64,000 bases of DNA, taken from Kaistia terrae. GTDB taxonomy: Bacteria > Pseudomonadota > Alphaproteobacteria > Rhizobiales > Kaistiaceae. The DNA lies in contig NZ_JAPKNH010000001.1 of the NCBI RefSeq assembly GCF_026344005.1, positions 186,001 through 250,000 on the forward strand, read 5' to 3'. The notes under the pieces are model-generated. The model had not been told where the DNA came from. It saw only the letters and a program-made list of their open reading frames with translations, and did not search any database. Of the stretch, positions 8,865 through 16,286 are shown one piece after another. The position numbers and the translations under genes are program-made. How positions within the stretch are numbered: position 1 is the first letter of the stretch; every line of letters starts with the position of its first letter.

Positions 8865-9674
8865 GTGGCGATTTCCTCTTTCCAGCTGAAATCAGCGCAG
8901 TTCCTTATGAATGGGGGTGTTCCACAGGTCATTGATTTCCTCGGACCCAATGCACACGCCGACAGGTCGCATATAACACTGATTACAGGAGCCAATGGCA
9001 GTAGTAAGAGCCGGATATTGGCAAGCGTTGTGGATCGCTTCTGCGAACTCCACGATGAGAGTTCCGAAAAAAAGGTATCAAAACGGTACAGCACGTCTGG
9101 AACTCACGGACTTATTTGTGAGAGAATCGACAGTCGAGGAGACCGGGCCAGAGATACTCACAATAACTTACATCGCACCGTTCTGCCGACAAAGATCTTA
9201 GTGCTGTCCAATCTTGTTATGGACCGATTTCGCTTTGTATCAAACGACCCCAACGATGATCAGTTTTACCAGTATCTCGGTGTAAGGCAGGCAACAAACC
9301 TGATGACAACGGGCTCAATGCAACGCTCCGTTGCTGAGGCTGTTATGCGGCTCTATGCAGATGAAGCCAAACGCGATCTGTTCCAAGGTTGGGCCGAGTT
9401 GGTGTTTGGTAGCACCCGTGAAATTGCCCTCACTTTTGATCGCGTCTCAATTTCGCAGATCGAGAAGTTTCTGTCAGAGGCAGATCCTGTGAACGCCTTG
9501 GTCGAGCGGATGGCCCGCGTGCGGGGTAGCGCTAGGCCCAGCGATGAACGGCTGCTTGAGGGCGCCAGCAAGTCAGCTCCGCAACTCATCCATTTTTTCA
9601 GTATCTCCTCAGCCGAACTGAAAATGTTGAAAGCCTCGGGGGTAGAGGACTTAGCCGCCCTGGCCTTAGGTTAA
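8865..9674 (+). CDS. ptuA: Septu-like PtuA ATPase, N-terminal part (split gene)
   Basis: A 269-residue reading frame holding the N-terminal half of an ABC/AAA-type ATPase related to RecF/OLD-like proteins. The P-loop GANGSSKS lies at about 42-49; the family form is GxNGxGKS, so a Ser replaces the last Gly. No signature motif or Walker B is present; they lie in the next frame (9686-10345). The two frames overlap between 9560 and 9674, and a net shift of -1 or +2 there would join them into one protein of about 490 residues, the usual PtuA size. Starts at GTG 8865 with only a weak AGAGA site. Read with the downstream HNH gene as a Septu antiphage system (inference from architecture). Confidence 0.7.
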   Translation: MAISSFQLKSAQFLMNGGVPQVIDFLGPNAHADRSHITLITGANGSSKSRILASVVDRFCELHDESSEKKVSKRYSTSGTHGLICERIDSRGDRARDTHNNLHRTVLPTKILVLSNLVMDRFRFVSNDPNDDQFYQYLGVRQATNLMTTGSMQRSVAEAVMRLYADEAKRDLFQGWAELVFGSTREIALTFDRVSISQIEKFLSEADPVNALVERMARVRGSARPSDERLLEGASKSAPQLIHFFSISSAELKMLKASGVEDLAALALG

Positions 9675-9685
9675 GGTTAGATGCG

Positions 9686-10345
9686 TTGAGCCACACCGCT
9701 CTGCTTGAGTTGGCAGAACTACAGCCGGCGGTTGCGACAGCCATTAGAGGTCGGTTTTTTTCTTGGCCGACTGTAGCGATTGAAGGAGACGCCTGGCAGG
9801 GCTGGACGGAATTCGGACAGTTAAGCTCAGGGGAGCAGAATATTCTATCTACCGGGGCAAAACTCATCGCACACGCCGAGCCTGGCTGTTTGATCGCGGT
9901 CGACGAACCTGAAGTAAGTCTCAATACCGCGTGGCAACAACACTACACCGACCTCGTCTCTCGATCTCTGTCAGAGGCTCCGGGAAGCCACGTATTAATC
10001 GCCACCCATTCGCCGCATCTGATATCCAGCCTGCCATTCGGCGAGTCCAGTATTGTACAGATAGAGCGAAACAAAGAGCGGCTAAAAGCTTCAACCATCG
10101 ATGCCGAATTTGAAGGTTGGGGGTCTGAATCAGTGCTGTATCAAGTTTTGGATATTCCATCTGCTTCAAGCTTTGGATTCCAAAGGGAGTTGGCATCTAT
10201 ACTTTTGCACATTCAAGAAAATGGAGCAGACCGAGACCGTCTCGATGAATTCTTGGAAAAGGCGAATCGTCTGAATTTCGAAGGCGCAGACGCACTGGCA
10301 CAGGTTATCGCGTCAATAAGAGATTACCGAGACGATTTGGTATGA
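9686..10345 (+). CDS. ptuA: Septu-like PtuA ATPase, C-terminal part (split gene)
   Basis: A frame of at least 219 residues, open from 9560. It carries the ABC signature QLSSGEQN (about 45-52), Walker B LIAVDEPEVSLN (about 69-80) and H-loop IATHSPHL (His about 108), which complete the ATPase begun at 8865. TTG 9686 is only the first possible start in this frame. The match of order and size argues for one ancestral gene broken near 9660-9680, where the 6-mer AGGTTA occurs twice in tandem (9668-9679), or at the G5 run 9638-9642. Its stop overlaps the ATG of the HNH gene, showing tight coupling. Whether it is expressed by frameshifting, is broken, or reflects a sequence error is open. Confidence 0.7.
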   Translation: MSHTALLELAELQPAVATAIRGRFFSWPTVAIEGDAWQGWTEFGQLSSGEQNILSTGAKLIAHAEPGCLIAVDEPEVSLNTAWQQHYTDLVSRSLSEAPGSHVLIATHSPHLISSLPFGESSIVQIERNKERLKASTIDAEFEGWGSESVLYQVLDIPSASSFGFQRELASILLHIQENGADRDRLDEFLEKANRLNFEGADALAQVIASIRDYRDDLV

Positions 10346-10971
10346 AAAAGTTGAGCGTTCCGCAAATCCAATGGAGTACTGTCCGTTTCTTGCGCTGTAA
10401 GCTCTTGGATATTCCGACTGCCCAGGTTTTATGGAAGCGTAGGGATGGAAGATACAAGATTTTTAAAGATAGCATAACGACAACAATGTTGGCCGCGCAA
10501 TCAAAGCGGTGTGCATATTGCGGCACCCGTCTATTCGAGAAGAGGCCCCACAGAGATCATATCGCCCCCAAGAGCCCCCATTACCGCTGGACATTTTGGC
10601 CAGCCAACCTAGTCTTGGCCTGCTATTGTTGTAACGTTGATTGTAAGGGTGAGACCGATACAGTCGCGGCGGCAGCGTCTAGTTATCGGCGCACCACCTT
10701 TTCCATCGTACATCCGTTCTTTGACGATCCTGCTGACCACCTGAACTTTGGAGTGGCTGATAGGGCCATACTGATCAGTCCAAAGAACGGTTCGGCGAAA
10801 GGGGCCGAGACGATCAGGCTTTTCAATTTGATGGACCCTGAACGTGCCAAGGAACGAGCTAAAGATGTTCTCTTGGATGACGATATCCAGCATCTCCAAG
10901 GCGTCACTCGGGATTTGTTTATTGCCGCAACCGAAGAGTTGCGTAGCAATAGAATTGTCATGAAGACATGA
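10342..10971 (+). CDS. ptuB: Septu-like PtuB HNH endonuclease
   Basis: A 209-residue nuclease. A central HNH domain (about 55-105) has a zinc-type CxxC (Cys57, Cys60), RDHIAPKS with His about 73, the Asn of PANLVLA about 89 and a second Cys cluster ACYCCN followed by Lys. The ATG overlaps the stop of the ATPase frame. In Septu systems an ABC-type ATPase (PtuA) is paired with an HNH protein (PtuB) of about this size, and the pair restricts phage. No reverse transcriptase lies nearby, so this is not a retron-linked version. Codon and base use are A+T-richer than the flanking genes, suggesting transfer. Confidence 0.75.
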   Translation: MKKLSVPQIQWSTVRFLRCKLLDIPTAQVLWKRRDGRYKIFKDSITTTMLAAQSKRCAYCGTRLFEKRPHRDHIAPKSPHYRWTFWPANLVLACYCCNVDCKGETDTVAAAASSYRRTTFSIVHPFFDDPADHLNFGVADRAILISPKNGSAKGAETIRLFNLMDPERAKERAKDVLLDDDIQHLQGVTRDLFIAATEELRSNRIVMKT

Positions 10972-11422
10972 CGCGATAGAAATATTTCTCGCATTGTACG
11001 CAAGAACTCGGGCCAAATTTATATAGGGGTGTGGTGCTTGGAGCAGTATGAACTGCCAGCTTGGGGACGAATTATCGCAGGTTGGCGCCGGAGCGGAGGT
11101 CTGCTCGGGGCCGGTTAGAACTGTGATTGCCATAAATGGCCGTCCGCTTCGATTACTCGGAACCGTAAGCAGACTGTCTCCTATCTGCCCCAGCTTTGCC
11201 AACCGCAGCGTCCGCTTTCCCTCGAAACCGCTGGAAACCCGCTAGCCCGCTTCCCACCCCATCTCGGACATTGCCGGCAGGTGGGCGGTCGACATCTTCC
11301 TCGATCCTTTCGCGGTCACGCCGCGCCGAGCCGAGCTCTAGTGCCCCCGCGTCGTAAGGCCCGGCCGGCCGGGGCGCGCCCTCTTTGTGCGAACCGGCAT
11401 CCGCTTCGTTGAAAAAGAATGC
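10972..11422. other. Gene-free stretch, right flank of the defence island
   Basis: No gene supported in 451 bases. A+T-rich sequence ends near 11050 and the rest returns to the chromosomal base use. Contains a possible gene relic at 11285-11341 (separate entry). No attachment-site-like direct repeat was found between this flank and the left flank by eye. Confidence 0.5.
11285..11341 (+). pseudogene. Possible relic of a DUF2161 gene
   Basis: The frame reads AVDIFLDPFAVTPRRAEL then stop. The intact DUF2161 gene at 13154 has AVDVILEPFVATPRRDPK, so 10 of the first 15 residues agree. Nothing upstream in frame continues the similarity. Most simply a remnant left by rearrangement near the defence island; chance similarity is possible but the run is long. 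Confidence 0.45.
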
Positions 11423-12145
11423 CTAGCCGGATGTCGGCGCGGACCGGTTGTCCAGCGCTTGCCTGAGGTTTGCGCGCGCCGTTTCGTTGCGGCTCATCAT
11501 CAGCGCGATCGCGGCTTCCGAAGCCTTGTCCGGGTGGCCGGCATCGAAGGGCGGGGCGGGGTCGTATTCGATCGCCAGCTGGATCGCCTTGGCGACTTCC
11601 GCACCGGCAAGCTCCGCGACGATGGCGAAGGCGAAATCGATGCCCGAGGTAACGCCGCCCGAGGTGAAGACATTTCCGTCGCGCACGACGCGCGCTTTCT
11701 CATGCCGGGCGCCGACCCGCGGCAGCAGGTCGACATAGGCCCAGTGTGTCGTGGCGCGACGTCCCCGGAGCAGGCCGGCCGCGCCGAGCAGGAAGGCGCC
11801 GACGCAGACGGACGTCACATAGTCGGCGCGCTCGCCCTCGCGGCGGATGAAATCGATCGTCTCGTCATCGGCCAGCGCATCGACGACGCCCGCGCCGCCG
11901 GGCAGGCAGATAAGGTTCAGCGGCGGACAATCCTGGAAGGTGCAGCTCGGCAGGATGCCGAGCCCGCGATCGCTCATAACCGGCAGCCGCGTTTTCGCGA
12001 TGACATGGGTTTTCGCGTCCGGGAACGGGCTGGGCGCGGAAAGCGACGGCGGCGTTCCCAGCCGGCTCAAAACCTCGAACGGCCCGGTGAAGTCGAGCTG
12101 GGTCATGCCGGGGAAGATCACGAAGCCGACGTTGAAGTCCGACAT
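11423..12145 (-). CDS. inhA: DJ-1/PfpI family protein, isonitrile hydratase-like
   Basis: A 240-residue cytoplasmic enzyme-like protein. The nucleophile elbow TSVCVGAFLLGAAGLL gives Cys about 114, followed by GRRATTHWAY; Asp18 (QLDFTGP) lies where isonitrile hydratases use an acidic residue. Other shared blocks are DCPPLNLICLPGG, VVRDGNVFTSGG and AIEYDPAPPF. These agree with Pseudomonas InhA, which hydrates isonitriles to N-substituted formamides. The ATG at 12145 follows GGAGGGGG. A broader DJ-1/PfpI role cannot be excluded. Confidence 0.75.
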   Translation of the reverse strand: MSDFNVGFVIFPGMTQLDFTGPFEVLSRLGTPPSLSAPSPFPDAKTHVIAKTRLPVMSDRGLGILPSCTFQDCPPLNLICLPGGAGVVDALADDETIDFIRREGERADYVTSVCVGAFLLGAAGLLRGRRATTHWAYVDLLPRVGARHEKARVVRDGNVFTSGGVTSGIDFAFAIVAELAGAEVAKAIQLAIEYDPAPPFDAGHPDKASEAAIALMMSRNETARANLRQALDNRSAPTSG

Positions 12146-12185
12146 CCAAACCCCCTCCGGATGCGCCGCGATCCGGTCCCGCTGC

Positions 12186-12884
12186 CTAGGCCGGCAGGAC
12201 GAGCACCTTCGTGTCGACGGGCGTGCGCGCATAGAGGTCGAGCATGTCCTGCGTCAGCAGGCCGGTGCAGCCGCTGGTCACGCCGGTTCCGATCGAGCGC
12301 GCCACGCGCGTGCTGTAGATCGTGTAAAGCGTGTATTTGCCGTCCTGGTAGAGGTAGAGCGTGCGGGCGCCGAGCGGATTGTCGGGGCCTCCGGGCATGC
12401 CGGCGGCATATTTGGCCGCCTCGGGCTGGCGCGCGATCATCTCCTTGGGCGGCGTCCAGGTCGGCCATTCGGCCTTGCGGCCGACATAGGCCTCGCCGCT
12501 CCACAGGAAGCCCTCGCGGCCGACATTGGCGCCGTAGCGCGTGGCGTTGTCGTTGCCCTCGATGCGGTAGACATAGTGCTTGGCGGGATCGATGATGATC
12601 GTGCCCGGCGCTTCCTTGCTGGGATAGCGCACGGTGCGGCGGTAATATTTCGGGTCGACCTTGCTGATATCCACCGCGGCAATCGGGAATTTGGCGTCGG
12701 CCACCGGTCCGTAGGCCCGGACGGCCTCCGAATAGCTCATGCCGCCCGAAGACGCGCAACCGGCGAGGCTCAGCGCGCCGAGGCCGGCAGCGGAGCCGAT
12801 CAGAAACGAGCGGCGGTTGAGCGCTGCAGGCGCAGCCGCCTCCGGCATCGGGCCACCCTCGGCCACCATGTTGTCCATATCCAT
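12186..12884 (-). CDS. L,D-transpeptidase-like lipoprotein with altered active site
   Basis: About 232 residues. A twin-arginine type signal (RRSFLIG, about 24-30) runs into a lipobox LAGC (Cys about 43), so it is probably exported by Tat and lipidated. The rest resembles the YkuD/ErfK L,D-transpeptidase domain of rhizobial proteins (GTIIIDPAKHYVYRIEG; LYLYQDGKYTLY). At the active site the usual HGTN is here YSTR, and the usual SSGCIRM is TSGCTGL: Cys206 is kept but the catalytic His and following Arg are not. It may be inactive or act by a changed mechanism. Start taken at the MDMDNM methionine; the ribosome binding site is weak. Confidence 0.75.
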   Translation of the reverse strand: MDMDNMVAEGGPMPEAAAPAALNRRSFLIGSAAGLGALSLAGCASSGGMSYSEAVRAYGPVADAKFPIAAVDISKVDPKYYRRTVRYPSKEAPGTIIIDPAKHYVYRIEGNDNATRYGANVGREGFLWSGEAYVGRKAEWPTWTPPKEMIARQPEAAKYAAGMPGGPDNPLGARTLYLYQDGKYTLYTIYSTRVARSIGTGVTSGCTGLLTQDMLDLYARTPVDTKVLVLPA

Positions 12885-13153
12885 GATCTCGGCGTTTCCC
12901 GTATCTGCTGCCCGACCAGCGACTTGCCGAACTGAGATTGCCGTCAAAACGCTCGATTGGCAAACCCGGGCCTTCGCTGCGCTGAAGGTGATCGAGGATG
13001 ACGGCATGATTGTGTCTGTCGGGTTGTTGTTCGCCAGGCTGCAACTGGGCCCTCTCACGATCAATCCAGAGGGCGGCAACGCGTCAATGCGCTGTGCAAG
13101 CCGCGAGACTCAGCTAAAGCAGGCGGGTGTGCATTGGGACCCAAGCGAAGTTG

Positions 13154-13798
13154 ATGGCGGAGACGGATCTCTATCTTCCACTGAAGGCCTTCATGGAAGG
13201 CGCCGGCTATTCCGTCAAAGGCGAGGTCAATGGCTGCGACCTGGTCGGCGTGAAAGACGGCGACCCGCCCGTGCTCATCGTTTGCGAGATGAAGCTGAGC
13301 TTCAATCTTGAACTGGTCATGCAGGGCGTCAACCGGGCGGCAGCCTGCGACGAAGTCTGGCTTGCAGCGCGATCCTCCAAGACCGGGAAAGGTCGGGAGC
13401 ACGATGCGCGGTTCCGCAATCTGTGCCGGCGGCTTGGTTTCGGGCTCATCGCCGTCTCGGCATCCGGCGCTGTGGACGTCATCCTCGAACCCTTCGTCGC
13501 GACGCCGCGCCGAGATCCCAAGCGACGCTCCCGGCTGCTCGCGGAGCACAAGCTCCGGGTCGGCGATCCCCAGATCGGCGGCGGGCGCGGCAAGCCGATC
13601 ATGACTGCCTACCGGCAGGACTGCATTTTGTGCGCGACGTCGTTGCTGACCGGCCCCCAAAGCCCGAAGCAGTTGAAGACGCTGGTTGCGAGAGCTCCGA
13701 CAATCCTGCGGAGCAATGTCTATGGCTGGTTTGTCCGGGAGAGCAGGGGAGTCTACGGGCTGACGGAGCTTGGCCGGGCCGCCGTCCAGCCGGCGTAG
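13154..13798 (+). CDS. DUF2161 family protein, PD-(D/E)XK-like nuclease fold
   Basis: A 214-residue protein starting MAETDLYLPLKAFMEG, a typical DUF2161 beginning. The block GCDLVGVK...VLIVCEMKLSF holds the Asp and Glu-x-Lys expected for a PD-(D/E)XK fold, and a C-terminal region (about 150-210) looks like a winged helix (SPKQLKTLVARAPTILRSNVYGWF). ATG 13154 is chosen over GTG 13127 because an AAGCGAAG site precedes it. Cellular role unknown; DNA binding or cleavage is inferred from the fold. Confidence 0.8.
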   Translation: MAETDLYLPLKAFMEGAGYSVKGEVNGCDLVGVKDGDPPVLIVCEMKLSFNLELVMQGVNRAAACDEVWLAARSSKTGKGREHDARFRNLCRRLGFGLIAVSASGAVDVILEPFVATPRRDPKRRSRLLAEHKLRVGDPQIGGGRGKPIMTAYRQDCILCATSLLTGPQSPKQLKTLVARAPTILRSNVYGWFVRESRGVYGLTELGRAAVQPA

Positions 13799-13878
13799 AG
13801 CGCAAGCGGCTTCACCGTGTGGATCGCCGTTGCCCGGTTTTGGCGCGGGCGATCCACGGGTTTCAGGGGCGAGGGCGC

Positions 13879-14319
13879 TTACTTGACGGTGATTGCCAGG
13901 CCGCTGAGATCGGCATTGACCTGAAGGCCGACCTGCTTGCCGGTCAGTTCGAGCCGCGCGCCCTTTTCGTTCGTCATGACGATGACCTGGGCGCCCTTGC
14001 CGACCGCGCCGCCGCCGCCAACCGCGGCATAGGCGCCGGTCACGTCGCTGGCGCGGCGGATATTGCGCACGGTGCCCTGGAAATAGGTCTTGGAGGCGCC
14101 GAAGGCGAGGCCGCCCGAAATGCCGGCGATCGAGACGGGATAGCGGCGTCCCTTGAAGGTCAGCGTCCCGTCGCCGCCGGAACCGCCGACGAAGAAGGCA
14201 GCCTTGAAGACGGAGAAGCGGATCGTCCCGCTGTCGGCATGCGCGGCGGTGGCCATGCTGACAGCCCCGGCGGCGATGACGGCAACCGCGACCGAACGAA
14301 TTCTGGACGAAATCATCAT
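13879..14319 (-). CDS. Secreted protein of unknown function
   Basis: A 146-residue protein with a clear Sec signal peptide ending AHA-DS (about residue 28). The mature part is Gly/Val-rich with beta-strand character: GTLTFKGRRYPVSIAGISGG, then SDVTGAYAAVGGGGAVGKGA. It resembles small periplasmic proteins annotated only as hypothetical in Hyphomicrobiales; I do not recognise a named domain with confidence. Stands alone, convergent with DUF2161. Confidence 0.65.
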   Translation of the reverse strand: MMISSRIRSVAVAVIAAGAVSMATAAHADSGTIRFSVFKAAFFVGGSGGDGTLTFKGRRYPVSIAGISGGLAFGASKTYFQGTVRNIRRASDVTGAYAAVGGGGAVGKGAQVIVMTNEKGARLELTGKQVGLQVNADLSGLAITVK

Positions 14320-14462
14320 GATGGGAGGTTCCTCAAGGTTACCGCTTCCCCAGCGGCAGGGTTTTTCAGCATCGTATCCAATTCAACAATTGAACAGTCT
14401 CGTCCGTCATTGGTTCCACGCAAGCGGCTGGAATCTGGCCCTAAAACGCCGGTCGCGCATAG

Positions 14463-14478
14463 TAAGGCAGTTGCCTTA
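14463..14478. promoter_or_regulatory. Likely ArsR-family operator 1
   Basis: TAAGGCAGTTGCCTTA, a 7-base inverted repeat with 2-base centre, just upstream of the -35 box of the ArsR-SRPBCC promoter. It shares both arms with the second site at 14511-14526, 48 bases downstream, which points to one regulator binding both. Confidence 0.75.
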
Positions 14479-14484
14479 GTTTTC

Positions 14485-14513
14485 TTGACCGACGCGCTTT
14501 TCCGGTTTACTAA
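14485..14513 (+). promoter_or_regulatory. Sigma-70-type promoter of the ArsR-SRPBCC operon
   Basis: TTGACC (14485-14490) and TACTAA (14508-14513) are separated by 17 bases. Transcription would start about 7 bases on, at or next to the ATG at 14519, so the mRNA would be leaderless. Both operators flank or overlap it, giving a simple autorepression layout. Confidence 0.65.
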
Positions 14514-14526
14514 GGCATATGCCTTA
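14511..14526. promoter_or_regulatory. Likely ArsR-family operator 2, over -10 and start codon
   Basis: TAAGGCATATGCCTTA, a perfect 16-base palindrome. It overlaps the last bases of the -10 hexamer and contains the ATG start codon of the regulator gene, so bound repressor would block polymerase directly. Confidence 0.8.
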
Positions 14527-14875
14527 CCATTTAGCCCCCCTCGACCTTGCCTTTCACGCGCTCAGCGACCCGACCCGCCGCGCGGTGGTGTCGCGGCTGG
14601 CGGAAGGGGAGGTGGCGGTGAGCGCCCTGGCCGAGCCTTTCGACATGGCGCTGCCCTCCTTCGCCCAGCATTTGAAGGTGCTGGAGGATTGCGGGCTGAT
14701 CGTCAGCGAGAAGCGCGGGCGCAGTCGCTGGTGCCGGTTGGTGCCGGCGCGCTTCGACGAGGCGGCCGACTGGATGGAGGCGGAGCGCCGGCGCTGGACG
14801 GAGCGGATGGATCGCCTGGAAATCTACCTGGACAAGAAGGGAGAGGACGATGAAGGACATGGCCAACCCGTTTGA
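14519..14875 (+). CDS. ArsR-family transcriptional regulator
   Basis: A 118-residue winged-helix protein of the ArsR type: LDLAFHALSDPTRRAVVSRL at the N-terminus, then the recognition helix region (LPSFAQHLKVLEDCGLI) and wing (SEKRGRSRWCRL). No obvious metal-binding Cys motif beyond single cysteines, so it fits the ArsR subgroup coupled to SRPBCC genes rather than metal sensors. The ATG lies within a palindromic operator and has no ribosome binding site, consistent with a leaderless transcript and autoregulation. Overlaps the SRPBCC gene by 26 bases. Confidence 0.9.
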   Translation: MPYHLAPLDLAFHALSDPTRRAVVSRLAEGEVAVSALAEPFDMALPSFAQHLKVLEDCGLIVSEKRGRSRWCRLVPARFDEAADWMEAERRRWTERMDRLEIYLDKKGEDDEGHGQPV

Positions 14876-15338
14876 GACCTGGTCGCTCGATCGTGAGATC
14901 GTGGTGGTGAAGCTGCTCAACCACCCTCGCGAAAAAGTCTTTGCCGCCTGGATGGACCCGAAGGCCCTGGCCGAATGGTATGGCCCGGCCGGCCTCGCCA
15001 TCGAGAGCCACGAGGCCGATATCCGCGAGGGCGGGGTTTGGCGGTTCGATATGGTGGGCGTGTTCGAGGGCCGGGAACAGCGCTTCCCGAACCTGATGCG
15101 CTTTCTGGAGATCGTGCCGAACGAGCGGATCGTGATGGACTATGGCACGCCCGACCCCGACGATCCCGACCGGTTTCGCGCCACGGTGACCTTCGACGAG
15201 CAGGCCGACGGCAAGACGGTGCTGACCCTGCGCCAGCTCCATCCCAGTCCCGAGCGCCGCAAGGTGGTCATCGGCTTCGGCGCCGTGGAATACGGATTGC
15301 AGACCCTGGACGGGCTCGCAGCCTGGCTGGACGGCTGA
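14850..15338 (+). CDS. SRPBCC (AHSA1-like) domain protein
   Basis: A 162-residue single-domain protein of the START/Bet v1-like fold (AHSA1 subgroup): VVKLLNHPREKVFAAWMDPKALAEWYGP near the start (written in two parts of the motif: HPREKVFAAW and AEWYGP), then GGVWRFDM and FLEIVPNERIVMDY. These form a hydrophobic ligand pocket. Its own ribosome binding site GGAGAGG precedes ATG 14850. ArsR-SRPBCC pairs are common; the regulator is thought to control the pocket protein in response to a small molecule. Ligand unknown. Confidence 0.9.
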   Translation: MKDMANPFETWSLDREIVVVKLLNHPREKVFAAWMDPKALAEWYGPAGLAIESHEADIREGGVWRFDMVGVFEGREQRFPNLMRFLEIVPNERIVMDYGTPDPDDPDRFRATVTFDEQADGKTVLTLRQLHPSPERRKVVIGFGAVEYGLQTLDGLAAWLDG

Positions 15339-15395
15339 TCCTTGCGCCGATCAGATCGCGCGGCCTGCGGGTGATGGCAGCCTCTCCTCGCAGCT

Positions 15396-16286
15396 TCACC
15401 CTGCCTTCAGCAGCGAGAGAAATTCCTGGGCCGCCTTGCCCAGCGGGGTCTGTTTCATCCAGCGGGCGTAGAGCGGCAGTTTCAGGCCGTTCGTCACATT
15501 GGTGAAGGGCAGGATCCGGATGCTGCCGTCTCGGCGCAGCGGCTCGGCGATGGCCAGCGGCAGGTTGGCCCAGCCGAGGCCCGCCTTCACCATGTTGACC
15601 GCCATGGCCTGATTGTCGGTGCGCCAGTAGGTCGGCGCAATCAGCTGGCGGAAATTGGAAAGCGGAAGCTCGCCGCTGGCGATGACAATCTGGCGATGCT
15701 GAAACAGATCATCGAGCCTCAGCGTCTCGGCCGTCAGTAATTCCGAATCGTGTTGTGCCGAGACGACCGCGACCAGCGTCTCCGTGCCGACAAACTGGAA
15801 ATCTTCCTGAAGGCTGGTCTCCAACTCGCCATAGGCGACGCAGAGATTGATCTCCGAATTGCGCATTCGGCGAAGAATGTCGTCATGCGGCGCCGCCACC
15901 ACCTCGATCGTCAGCAGCGGATAGTGGCCGGCGACGACCGAGATCGCCTTCATCAGCCTGGAACTGTCTATCTCCGCGCCGACACCGATTGACAGCCGCG
16001 TCTCCAGCCCATCGGACAAGCCGGCGGCGTGGGCGTCGAGTTGCTTCAGCTGTTCGGCGATCAGGCGGGCCTGCGGCAGCAGGGCCTGCGCTGCCTGCGT
16101 GGGAAATACCTGCCGGGCGCGACGGTCGAACAGCGCATAGCCAAGCTCGGCCTCCAGATTGCCGATGCCCATGCTGACGGCGGACGGAACCCGGTGCAAA
16201 GCGCGGGCGGCGGCCGAAAACGAGCCGTGATCGATCACCGCCAGGAAGAGTTCGATGCTGTCGCTGGAGAACATGATGTCCATCAT
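15396..16286 (-). CDS. LysR-family transcriptional regulator
   Basis: A 296-residue regulator with an N-terminal winged helix (about 10-70: LFLAVIDHGSFSAAARALH, then VSMGIGNLEAELGYALFDRR) and a LysR substrate-binding domain (about 95-290). Divergent from the PACE exporter gene across about 100 bases that hold a long palindrome, the layout known for AceR/AceI. It probably activates the exporter in response to a substrate. The start may be the ATG at 16286 or the fifth codon Met (16274); neither has a strong ribosome binding site. Confidence 0.9.
   Translation of the reverse strand: MMDIMFSSDSIELFLAVIDHGSFSAAARALHRVPSAVSMGIGNLEAELGYALFDRRARQVFPTQAAQALLPQARLIAEQLKQLDAHAAGLSDGLETRLSIGVGAEIDSSRLMKAISVVAGHYPLLTIEVVAAPHDDILRRMRNSEINLCVAYGELETSLQEDFQFVGTETLVAVVSAQHDSELLTAETLRLDDLFQHRQIVIASGELPLSNFRQLIAPTYWRTDNQAMAVNMVKAGLGWANLPLAIAEPLRRDGSIRILPFTNVTNGLKLPLYARWMKQTPLGKAAQEFLSLLKAG

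Noticed and set aside
13423-14853. A 476-residue plus-strand frame across DUF2161, the secreted protein gene and the ArsR gene
   Set aside because: Overlaps three well supported genes in other frames or strands, with no domain and no start signal.
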